A stretch of DNA of 37,259 nt from Candidatus Sumerlaeota bacterium (lineage in GTDB: Bacteria > Sumerlaeota > Sumerlaeia > JAFGJS01), in the NCBI GenBank assembly GCA_016928995.1, contig JAFGJS010000062.1:1-37259 (forward strand). The letters run 5' to 3'. The notes beneath the pieces are model-generated. The model had not been told where the DNA came from and made no database searches. It saw only the letters and a program-made list of their open reading frames with translations. Positions 8,921 through 16,340 of the stretch are shown here, piece by piece. Position 1 is the first letter of the stretch, and every line of letters starts with the position of its first letter. Position numbers and translations under genes: made by a program.

Positions 8921-11119
8921 ATGTCTTCTGAACAGACCGTTGATGCGCCGTCGCGGGATTCGGCGAAGTTTGCGCCGCTATGGATCGCGGCGGGTTTGAT
9001 CGCCCTGGCGCTGATCGCCTTTGAGCCGGTGCGGCATAACGCTTTTGTGCAGTACGACGACAATCATTATCTGACGGAAAACGCGAATCTGCAGTCCGGC
9101 TTGTCGTTGCAGTCGGCGGCCTGGGCGTTCACCACCGGGCACGCCTGCAACTGGCATCCGGTCACCTGGCTGAGCCACGCGCTGGACATCGAGCTGTTCG
9201 GCTTCAATCCCCTGGGCCATCATTGGCATAATGTCTTGCTGCATGCCGCGGTCACGATTCTGCTGTTTCTGATTCTGCGGAACATGACCGGCGCGCTATG
9301 GCGGAGCGCGTTTGTGGCGATGGTTTTTGGCGTTCATCCCTTGCGCGTCGAGTCCGTGGCGTGGGCGTCGGAGCGGAAGGATCTATTGTGCGCGTTGTTC
9401 TGGATGCTGACGATTGCGGCGTATTGCGCGTACGTGCGGCGCGGCGGGATCGTCCGGTATTTGCTGGTTGTGCTGTGCCTGGCGCTGGGATTGATGGCCA
9501 AGCCGATGGCGGTCAGCCTGCCGCTGGTGCTGCTGCTGCTGGATGGCTGGCCTTTGCGGCGCGTGCGCTGGTTGGCTGGCGACGATGGCGAGGCGGCGCC
9601 GTTGAAGCGATTGATCGTGGAAAAAATTCCGCTCTTCGCCTTGTGCCTGGCGTCCTGCATCGTGACTTATCTGGCGCAGGATCGCGCGATGCGCGCCTCG
9701 GCGGATTGGCCGTTGTTGTTTCGCGCGATCAACGCGCTGGACTCCTATGTGAATTATCTCTGGAAGCTGCTTTGGCCGGCGAAACTGGCGTTGTTTTATC
9801 CGTATCCTGAGCAGTGGCATTGGTGGAAGCTTTTGATTGACGCCGTGGTCGTTCTGGCATGCACGGGTTTTGCGGCGGTTCGGTTTTCCAAACAGCCGTA
9901 TCTCGCCGTGGGCTGGCTCTGGTATGTGATCAGCTTGATTCCGGTGATCGGTCTGGTGCAGGTCGGTTCGCAGGCGATGGCGGATCGCTACACATACCTG
10001 CCCTCGATCGGCGTCTTGATCATGCTCGCCTGGGCTGTTGCGGATTGGACCGCGAGTTGGCCGCATCGGAAAATTCTGCTCGGGGCGCTATGCGGATTGC
10101 TGGCGCTGGGGATGATCTGGGGAACGCGGGCGCAAACGGCGTATTGGAGGGATAGCGTCGCGCTGTTTGAGCACACGCTGGCCGTGACGGAAATGAACTA
10201 CGTGATTCAATACGAGCTGGGGCTGGTGCTCTGGCAGCAAGGCGAAGCCGAGGCGGCGGCCGATCATTTCAACCGGGCGCTGGAGATCTGGCCGGGTTAT
10301 CCGGACGCGAATGTGAACATGGCCGTGATTCTGATGACACGCAATCAGTTCGAGAAGGCGCTGACGCATCTTCAGCGCGCGCTGCAGGCCAATCCGAATT
10401 ATGACAAGGCGCATTATAACATGGGCGCGTTGTTTCAGGCGCAGGGAAAATTGGATCCGGCGATGGCGGCTTATCAGCAGGCCGTGCGCTGCAATCCGAA
10501 TCATGCCGGCGCATATAATAATCTGGGGATGCTGAAGGGGCAAAGCGGCAAGATCGGCGAGGCGATGGAGTGTTTCCACGAGAGTCTGCGCATTGATCCG
10601 GATAATGTGCAGGCGCGCTGCAATTACGCCCAGGCGCTGATGATGCTAGGGCGCCATAAAGATGCCCTGGAGCAATTTCAGGCAGCGTTTCGCATCAATC
10701 CGATGGATACGGATATTTGCACGGGAGTAGCGTCTGCCTTTTTTGCGACGGGAGGATTCTATGGGGCCGTTGATTATTATCGTCGCGCATTGGAGCTGCA
10801 GCCAGATAACGTATTGGCGTTGAATGGATTAGCGTGGATTCTGGCCACGGCGCCGCATCCTGACATTCGAGATCCGCAGGATGCAATTTTGAAGGCGCGA
10901 AGGGCTTGTGAACTGACTTCTTTTCAATATTCCAATTTTTTATATACGTTAGCAGCAGCTTGTGAAAGCGCAGGACAGTCTGATGCTGCGATGGAATACG
11001 GCAGTCAGGCGTTAGACTTAGCGCAGGCTGAAGGTCAGGATGGATTGGCGCGGGCAATCACGGAGTTGCTGCGACGTAACGCCTCGCAATCTGATGCTGA
11101 AGCTTTGCGGGAGAAATAG
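8921..11119 (+). CDS. TMTC-like GT-C membrane protein with C-terminal TPRs, copy 4
   Basis: This 732-residue paralogue opens with a hydrophilic stretch, MSSEQTVDAPSRD, then the first helix, EPVRHNAFVQYDDN and HPLRVESVAWASERKD. About eight TPRs follow. It begins 16 nt after the stop of copy 3, with GGAG at 8907-8910 about 10 nt before the ATG, so this junction is spaced rather than overlapping. An in-frame extension to 8858 would overlap copy 3 but lacks homology. The last ~420 nt are visibly AT-richer than the rest of the gene, which may indicate a patch of different origin. No clear terminator follows before the convergent gene ending at 11211. Function is inferred as for copies 1-3. Confidence 0.84.
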   Translation: MSSEQTVDAPSRDSAKFAPLWIAAGLIALALIAFEPVRHNAFVQYDDNHYLTENANLQSGLSLQSAAWAFTTGHACNWHPVTWLSHALDIELFGFNPLGHHWHNVLLHAAVTILLFLILRNMTGALWRSAFVAMVFGVHPLRVESVAWASERKDLLCALFWMLTIAAYCAYVRRGGIVRYLLVVLCLALGLMAKPMAVSLPLVLLLLDGWPLRRVRWLAGDDGEAAPLKRLIVEKIPLFALCLASCIVTYLAQDRAMRASADWPLLFRAINALDSYVNYLWKLLWPAKLALFYPYPEQWHWWKLLIDAVVVLACTGFAAVRFSKQPYLAVGWLWYVISLIPVIGLVQVGSQAMADRYTYLPSIGVLIMLAWAVADWTASWPHRKILLGALCGLLALGMIWGTRAQTAYWRDSVALFEHTLAVTEMNYVIQYELGLVLWQQGEAEAAADHFNRALEIWPGYPDANVNMAVILMTRNQFEKALTHLQRALQANPNYDKAHYNMGALFQAQGKLDPAMAAYQQAVRCNPNHAGAYNNLGMLKGQSGKIGEAMECFHESLRIDPDNVQARCNYAQALMMLGRHKDALEQFQAAFRINPMDTDICTGVASAFFATGGFYGAVDYYRRALELQPDNVLALNGLAWILATAPHPDIRDPQDAILKARRACELTSFQYSNFLYTLAAACESAGQSDAAMEYGSQALDLAQAEGQDGLARAITELLRRNASQSDAEALREK

Positions 11120-11210
11120 TACATCGGCTCCTGATCAATGACTAAGGATTGGAATGACTTTGGAAATCCAATTCAATCGTAAACCGCGTACAATGAATCC
11201 AGGATTTAGC

Positions 11211-11459
11211 CTAATCGGCCCCTTGGTCTTCGGCGGCGTGACAGATGTATCCTTCGATCAGGGCTTCGGCGTCGTCGGCGTTTTCCGCGCTGACTTGCAG
11301 CCGGATCATGCCCAGCGATGAATTCGCCAGGCCGTACAGCGTGCCGATAGTCTCCTGCTGAATATGCGAAGGAATGCCGGCGTCTCGCAGCAGCCCCTTC
11401 AGTAATTGAGCCTCCCACTCGAGGCCCGTGGTGAATACGGTTTTCAGTGGTCCGGTCAT
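11211..11459 (-). CDS. DUF2007-like small protein
   Basis: This 82-residue protein resembles DUF2007, a small fold described as a putative signal-transducing or regulatory domain. TGLEWEAQLLKGLLRDAGIP is the typical first strand and helix, and IRLQVSAENADDAEALI is the closing strand and helix. It lies directly downstream of the ABC ATPase gene, with the ATG overlapping that gene's TGA by 4 nt (ATGA), so the two are almost certainly translated together. No catalytic residues are evident. A role in modulating the transporter is possible but unsupported beyond the coupling. It converges with TMTC-like copy 4, leaving a 91-nt gap with no strong terminator visible. Confidence 0.75.
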   Translation of the reverse strand: MTGPLKTVFTTGLEWEAQLLKGLLRDAGIPSHIQQETIGTLYGLANSSLGMIRLQVSAENADDAEALIEGYICHAAEDQGAD

Positions 11460-12472
11460 GCTGATTTCCTTTCTTGCTGATTGGCGGCGGCCTTGGCTTC
11501 CCGTCCTTCGGACTTCGATGCCGAAGCCGTCAATGCCATAAATAAATCGCGCAATGTGCGGCGCACAGGCACGATGGTCGTGGTCTGCAGGCTTTGCTCG
11601 CGCAGCCAGCCGGTCAATCGCTCCACCGGCTCGCGCCCGATATGCACACGCAACTCATACGCATGCAGTTTTCCGCCTGACAGGGCTTCGCCAATCCACT
11701 CCTGCGTCTGCAACAACTCCAGCGCGCGGCGCTGCTCGTTTTCCGATACGAATCCGACGTCTAGCTGCAGATCTTCTTTTTCGAGCAGCGCTTTCACTTC
11801 TCCATCGGCAATTAAGCGCCCGGACTTTATTAAAGATAAATGGGTGCAGAATTCTTCTACCTCATAGAGCAGGTGGCTCGACACCAGGATCGTGCAGCCG
11901 GATTCGCTGACCAGCCGTACCAGGATGCGCCACATTTCCTCATTGCCCTCCGGATCCAGCCCATTGCTCGGTTCGTCGAGGATCAGCAGCTCCGGCTGGT
12001 GCAGATACGCCTGCGCCAAGCCCAGGCGTTGCTTCATACCGTGCGAAAAATTTTTCACCAGATCCTTTCCGCGTCCTTCAAGCCCCACGAGTTCCAGCGT
12101 CTCGTCGATCCGCCGTCCGTCGGGTTGCCGCGTATACAGCCGTCCGGCCAACTCCAGATTTTTTCGCGCGCTCAGATACCCATAGAACGCCGGTTCCTCG
12201 ATCATCAGACCCACGCGCTCGCGCAGCCGGTGATCACGGTTGTTTTCGCCGAAGAGCAAAATCCGCCCGGCCGTGGGGCGGGCGAATCCCGCGAGCATCG
12301 ACAGCGTGGTGCTCTTGCCCGAACCATTGGGGCCGAGAAATCCATACAGCGAACTGCGAGGCACGTCGAACGAAAGGCCGTCCACCGCCCGCAATTTGCC
12401 GAAATATTTGCGCACTTCCAGAAATTGGATCACAGGTTCCATGAATAGACGAAATCCGTATTTATTTGACAT
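11456..12472 (-). CDS. ABC transporter ATP-binding protein
   Basis: This is a complete ATPase domain: Walker A GPNGSGKST at residues 47-55, a signature region of the FSHGMKQR type at 142-149, Walker B LLILDEPS at 162-169 and the switch His200 in VSSH. About 100 residues follow, as in NatA/CcmA-type exporters. It would energise transport by a separate permease, but none is encoded next to it. The longest frame starts at 12472; ATG 12442 (MEPVIQFLEV) fits the usual length of the family equally well and neither has a strong ribosome-binding site. It is divergent from the DprE1-like gene, and the 178-nt gap between them must hold both promoters. Its 3' end overlaps the DUF2007-like gene. Confidence 0.88.
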   Translation of the reverse strand: MSNKYGFRLFMEPVIQFLEVRKYFGKLRAVDGLSFDVPRSSLYGFLGPNGSGKSTTLSMLAGFARPTAGRILLFGENNRDHRLRERVGLMIEEPAFYGYLSARKNLELAGRLYTRQPDGRRIDETLELVGLEGRGKDLVKNFSHGMKQRLGLAQAYLHQPELLILDEPSNGLDPEGNEEMWRILVRLVSESGCTILVSSHLLYEVEEFCTHLSLIKSGRLIADGEVKALLEKEDLQLDVGFVSENEQRRALELLQTQEWIGEALSGGKLHAYELRVHIGREPVERLTGWLREQSLQTTTIVPVRRTLRDLFMALTASASKSEGREAKAAANQQERKSA

Positions 12473-12650
12473 TCAGCGAAGAGCTTATAAATCATGATAC
12501 AGCAACAGAGGGCGGCGGCAGCGCTCCGCACTGGACAAAAAAGTCATGCGGCTCCGGTTCGCTTCTCTCTTGCAGTTGTATTTTTCAACGCGAAGATGCA
12601 AATGTACAGCATGTTTTCGCGTTTTCAATGGATTCAGGGGCGAAACGTCA

Positions 12651-13955
12651 ATGACTAAAATCAGCGGATGGGGGCGATACCCCGTCGTCAACGCGGCCAC
12701 CTTCTCCTTTGAAACACCGGGGCAACTCAGCGAGCATCTCGCGCGGCCCGGGGCCATGATTCCTTTTGGCATGGGGCGCAGCTACGGCGATAGCGCCCTC
12801 TGCGAGCAGATTGTCTGCACCCGGCGCGCACGCAGCATCGAATCGTTCGATCCTGAAACCGGCGTTGTGGTTTGCGACGCCGGAGTCAGCCTGGCCGAAC
12901 TGATCGACGTGTTCCTGCCGCGCGGCTGGTTTCTCAGCATCACCCCCGGCACGAAATACATCACAGTCGGCGGCGCCATCGCAAGCGACGTTCACGGCAA
13001 GAATCATCACTCCGCCGGATGCTTCAGCGCGTGCGTCGATTGGTTCGAACTGATGCTGCCGGACGGCAGCGTCACGCGTTGCTCCGCGAAGAAGAACGCC
13101 GAGCTCTTCCGCGCCACTTGCGGCGGCATGGGCCTCACCGGCGTGATCGTCCGCGCGCAAGTCCGGCTTCAGCCCGTGCCCAGTGCGATGATCGACCAGA
13201 CCATCGTCAAGGCGCGCAACCTGGAGGAAGCCTTCGAACTTTTCGAACAATACAGCAGCTGGACTTACTCCGTGGCGTGGATCGATTGCCTGGCGCAGGG
13301 CAATCACCTGGGCCGCTCGCTGCTGATGGTCGGCGAGCATGCCGGGAACCAGCCCTTGCGGCTGCTGCCGAACCGCAAACTCAACGTGCCGGTGGATTTT
13401 CCGGCTTTCACGCTGAATTCGCTCTCCGTCTCGCTGTTCAATTCGCTCTATTACGCCAAGACCTTCGGCCGCATGACACAAAACCAGACGGCCATTGATC
13501 CGTTTTTTTATCCGCTTGATGCGATCCATAACTGGAACCGGATTTACGGCAAGCCGGGTTTCACGCAGTACCAGTTCGTGCTGCCACGCGCGGCGAGCTA
13601 CGATGGACTGAAGCAGATTCTCACGCGCATCGCCGCTTCCGGACAAGGCTCGTTCCTCGCCGTGCTGAAACTTTTCGGCGCGGAAAACGACAACTACCTG
13701 TCCTTTCCGATGGAGGGCTACACGCTGGCGCTCGATTTCAAGATCACGCCGCAGTTGTTTCCTCTGCTCGATACGCTGGATGAAATGGTGCATGAAATCG
13801 GCGGACGCGTGTACCTCACCAAGGACGCGCGGCTGCGTCCCGACACCTTCCGCCAGGGTTATCCCGGGCTGGAGGACTTTATGAAGGTCCGCCGGCAATA
13901 CGGGCTGCCGGAAAAGATGCAATCCCTGCAATCACGGAGGTTGAACCTGCAATGA
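12651..13955 (+). CDS. DprE1-like FAD-dependent polyprenylphosphoryl-ribose oxidase
   Basis: This 434-residue flavoprotein has a PCMH-type FAD-binding domain with GRSYGDS at 42-48 and DVHGKNHH at 113-120. The latter and the following SAGCF and GGMGLTGVI blocks closely resemble mycobacterial DprE1, as does the C-terminal pattern with YLTKDAR and VRRQYGL. DprE1 oxidises decaprenylphosphoryl-ribose at C2; the keto product is reduced by DprE2 to the arabinose form. The next gene is a DprE2-like dehydrogenase overlapping by ATGA, so the pathway assignment rests on both genes. ATG 12651 has AGGGGCG 8 nt upstream; longer frames add an unconserved leader. The native polyprenol length is unknown, and other sugar substrates are possible in a non-mycobacterium. 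Confidence 0.85.
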   Translation: MTKISGWGRYPVVNAATFSFETPGQLSEHLARPGAMIPFGMGRSYGDSALCEQIVCTRRARSIESFDPETGVVVCDAGVSLAELIDVFLPRGWFLSITPGTKYITVGGAIASDVHGKNHHSAGCFSACVDWFELMLPDGSVTRCSAKKNAELFRATCGGMGLTGVIVRAQVRLQPVPSAMIDQTIVKARNLEEAFELFEQYSSWTYSVAWIDCLAQGNHLGRSLLMVGEHAGNQPLRLLPNRKLNVPVDFPAFTLNSLSVSLFNSLYYAKTFGRMTQNQTAIDPFFYPLDAIHNWNRIYGKPGFTQYQFVLPRAASYDGLKQILTRIAASGQGSFLAVLKLFGAENDNYLSFPMEGYTLALDFKITPQLFPLLDTLDEMVHEIGGRVYLTKDARLRPDTFRQGYPGLEDFMKVRRQYGLPEKMQSLQSRRLNLQ

Positions 13956-14683
13956 ATCTGCTCATACTTGGCGCCAACTCAGATATCGCCATGGCCGCGG
14001 CGCATGAATTCGCCGCCCATGAAGGCGCGACGATCCTGCTCGCTTCTCGCGACGTGGAGCGGCTGGAGCGCAAAGCCAAGGATCTGGAAATTCGCCATCA
14101 GATCCAGGCCCGCGTGCTGCCCTTCGACGCTGTAGACTACGCGTCGCATGCCGCCTTTTACGAAGCCCTCGATCCCAAACCCGACGGCGTGATTCTGGCC
14201 TTCGGCTACCTCGGCGACCAAGCCTCGGCCCAGCGCGACTGGGGCGAGGCGCGCCGCATCATCGAGAGCAACTACACCGGCGCCGTGAGCATCCTGGAAA
14301 TCATCGCCGCCGACTTCGAGCAAAAGGGGCGCGGTTTCATCATCGGCATCAGCAGCGTGGCCGGTGTGCGCGGCCGCCAGAGCAACTACATCTACGGCTC
14401 GGCCAAGGCGGGCTTGAAGGAATACCTCAGCGGCCTGCGGCAACGCTTGTTTAAATGCGGCGTGCATGTGATGACCGTGCTTCCGGGTTTCACCCGCACC
14501 GCGATGACCGAAGGGATGGACCTGCCCGCACGCCTCACCGCTGAGCCGGAGGACGTGGGCCGCGACATCTATCGCGCCTGGCGCAAGCGTCGCCGGGTCA
14601 TTTACAGCCGCTGGTTCTGGCGCTGCATCATGCACATCATTCGCCACGTGCCGGAATTTGTTTTCGTCCGCACGAAACTTTGA
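13952..14683 (+). CDS. DprE2-like short-chain dehydrogenase
   Basis: This 243-residue SDR has a nucleotide-binding GANSDIA motif at residues 7-13, FGYLGDQ near 85, catalytic SS at 134-135 and the Tyr148-x3-Lys152 pair. The arrangement and the C-terminal IIRHVPEFVF resemble DprE2, which reduces the 2-keto intermediate made by DprE1 to complete epimerisation of polyprenylphosphoryl ribose to arabinose. The start overlaps the upstream stop as ATGA, with CGGAGG at 13935-13940. DprE1 and DprE2 act as a pair, and the coupling fits equimolar synthesis. A strong hairpin with a T-run follows at 14723. A generic SDR role is less likely given the partner. Confidence 0.83.
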   Translation: MNLLILGANSDIAMAAAHEFAAHEGATILLASRDVERLERKAKDLEIRHQIQARVLPFDAVDYASHAAFYEALDPKPDGVILAFGYLGDQASAQRDWGEARRIIESNYTGAVSILEIIAADFEQKGRGFIIGISSVAGVRGRQSNYIYGSAKAGLKEYLSGLRQRLFKCGVHVMTVLPGFTRTAMTEGMDLPARLTAEPEDVGRDIYRAWRKRRRVIYSRWFWRCIMHIIRHVPEFVFVRTKL

Positions 14684-14722
14684 CGCTGATTGGGCGTCTC
14701 TATCACGATTCGGCAAAACAAT

Positions 14723-14811
14723 TTTCACCACAACGGCACGATGTCACGACGAAAGGAATTTCAAAAAAAATCTAACGTCGTGACATCGTGCCGTTGTGGT
14801 GAAATTTTTTT
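14723..14811 (+). terminator. Long perfect-stem intrinsic terminator after the dprE-like pair
   Basis: Two 29-bp arms (14723-14751 and 14776-14804) are exact reverse complements around a 24-nt loop. Seven T follow at 14805-14811. This is a rho-independent terminator for the upstream pair. The stem is much longer than usual and may derive from a palindromic repeat element. Confidence 0.8.
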
Positions 14812-14865
14812 GGATTGTCTATTACGCCCAATGATTCTGGACGGAAATTTTTATCGGCGGTAGAA

Positions 14866-15105
14866 ATGTTCAATCTGCTATTGCTGCTCATGTTGGCGTA
14901 TATCGCCTTCAAGTGGTGCGAGATCGTGATCCGCCGCTTGCCGCAAGACCTGCGCAAAATCCGCGAAGCCTGGCGCGAATTCATGATCGAAGTCTGCACT
15001 CCCGTCTTGATTATCTGGCCCATCACTGCGCTTCTGCTCTACTGGCTCGGTCTTTTTTTAGTCCGTGTCTTCCGCAACATCATACTGCTCATCCAACAAT
15101 TCTAG
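14866..15105 (+). CDS. Small predicted membrane protein
   Basis: The frame from ATG 14866 encodes 79 residues with two hydrophobic stretches: an N-terminal one starting FNLLLLLMLAYIAF and a second around VLIIWPITALLLYWLGLF. A basic, charged segment (RRLPQDLRKIREAW) lies between them. This is a two-helix hairpin inner-membrane protein of unknown function. The frame continues back to a TTG at 14815 inside the terminator region, which is unlikely to be used. No clear ribosome-binding site is present, and I do not recognise the family, so the gene is moderately supported by its length and hydrophobic pattern only. Confidence 0.5.
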   Translation: MFNLLLLLMLAYIAFKWCEIVIRRLPQDLRKIREAWREFMIEVCTPVLIIWPITALLLYWLGLFLVRVFRNIILLIQQF

Positions 15106-15229
15106 CGTCCCGCCGTGCGGTCGCGATTTCCGGGGCGCATCCCGTTTCATTTACGAACTTCGCTCAAACGGCTGTCATGATTTTTGCAGGGCAAAAATCC
15201 CGCCAGCCTGGGTTTGTTTTGTCCATTTA

Positions 15230-15318
15230 CCCAGGCCGGCGCTCACGGCCGCAAGCGGCCTACGCTCTGGCCTGGGCTGTGATACATCGCGCTTTCAGCG
15301 CTGATAAGGAGCCATGAT
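15230..15318. repeat. REP-like palindromic repeat, copy 1
   Basis: The outer arms CCCAGGCC (15230-15237) and GGCCTGGG (15269-15276) enclose a perfect GGCCGC/GCGGCC hairpin (15247-15260). A second hairpin CGCTTTCAGCG and the text GGAGCCATGAT follow. This layout resembles elements dispersed by REP-associated tyrosine transposases. No transposase is encoded here. Confidence 0.6.
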
Positions 15319-15443
15319 TAGAAAGAGATTTGAATTCGTAATTTTATCAAGAGTGAAGCTCACGTCCGCTGTGGAGTTCTTGGTCGCTGTAAAGAATGAA
15401 ACCGACAACCGCATTGCGAAACGCTCAGCAGGAGCCTTTCGCT

Positions 15444-15499
15444 GTTCTGGCTTGGGCTACGATCTTGAGCGCTTTCAGCGCTAATATGGAGCCATGATA
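15444..15499. repeat. REP-like palindromic repeat, copy 2 (partial)
   Basis: This is a second copy of the 3' half of the 15230 element. It shares TCTGGC, TGGGCT, GCGCTTTCAGCGCT and GGAGCCATGAT in the same order, about 180 nt downstream. The 15106-15627 gap contains these two elements and no convincing gene. Confidence 0.6.
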
Positions 15500-15627
15500 T
15501 AAAGAGATGGATGCCTCCGTAACTTAAGTGACATGCGCCGCAATCCCCGCCGCTTGTCTTTTTTACTTGTCTTCAGACCCCGCCTCCATCTTCAATGGAA
15601 CAATCTCTGGCAGCAAGGAATCGAACC

Positions 15628-16170
15628 ATGAAAATCACCGTTATCAGTTTCACGTTGTGTTTCGCGCTTATCCTTTGTTCCTGCGTGCGCAAGCAGCCGC
15701 TCTCGGTGATTCCTGACAAGGACACCGCCGAGTCGCAATACCTGTACGCCTATATGTATCATAAAAGCACCATTCCTCCTGCCGAGAGCCAGGCCTTGCA
15801 TGCGATGTACATCGGTCTGATCCTGCGCTACCAGAAAGTTGTGGAGCGCTTTCCCGACGACATGCAATACACTCCGGAGGCCATTCTGCACATCGCGCGG
15901 CTGATGAACGCGCAAAATCAAAACCAAAGATGCGTCAACTACCTCGAAGCCGCTCTGCCGTTATATCGCGACAAACTTCCGCAATTCGAAGCCCGCGCCC
16001 TTTACCGCATCGGCCTCAGCCTGGACCGTCAGAAAAAATACGCCGAAGCCAAGGTTATCTATAAGGAATGCACGCAGAAATTCAGCGGTTACACCGATCC
16101 TGTCATTAAAGACTCCGTGATGCGCTGCAATAGACTATACAACGCCGCACACATCGAAGCCGGCGCCTAG
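15628..16170 (+). CDS. Predicted outer-membrane or periplasmic lipoprotein with TPR-like helices
   Basis: This 180-residue protein starts with a lipoprotein signal peptide: a basic N-terminus, a hydrophobic core and LCSC, where the second Cys would be lipidated. After it, helical segments such as LRYQKVVERFPDD and ALYRIGLSLDRQKKYAEAKVIYKEC are of the TPR type, similar to BamD/YbgF-like tetratricopeptide proteins. The function is not assignable; such proteins often scaffold envelope complexes. The start at 15628 has AAGGA 8 nt upstream; the longer frame from 15595 would put eleven residues before the signal peptide. The gene stands alone and converges with the SpoIID-like gene across 170 nt. 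Confidence 0.72.
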   Translation: MKITVISFTLCFALILCSCVRKQPLSVIPDKDTAESQYLYAYMYHKSTIPPAESQALHAMYIGLILRYQKVVERFPDDMQYTPEAILHIARLMNAQNQNQRCVNYLEAALPLYRDKLPQFEARALYRIGLSLDRQKKYAEAKVIYKECTQKFSGYTDPVIKDSVMRCNRLYNAAHIEAGA

Positions 16171-16340
16171 AAACGTCTCTCGAATGAAATGGCGCACTCG
16201 TTCTCGAACACCAGTTTCAAACGAGCGAGATTGCGATCCAATCGAGTACGGGTACGGGCGCCGCTACGCTGAGTACGAGTTCGAAAAAGCTTTTCAACAA
16301 AGCAAGAATCGCTATAAACCGTTGGATCATCCAATCATTC

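Noticed and set aside
12466-12491. TTGACA with TATAAA as promoter of the DprE1-like gene
   Set aside because: The spacing is only 14 nt and the hexamer overlaps the ABC gene start; too poor to list.
12648-13931. 427-residue minus-strand frame opposite the DprE1-like gene
   Set aside because: The plus strand encodes a recognisable flavoprotein with coupled partner; the minus frame is a shadow.
14815-15105. Longer version of the small membrane protein from TTG 14815
   Set aside because: That start lies at the edge of the terminator T-run and adds unconserved residues; ATG 14866 precedes the hydrophobic start directly.
15230-15499. CRISPR-like array
   Set aside because: Only two unequal palindromic copies with no regular spacers and no cas genes anywhere in the window.
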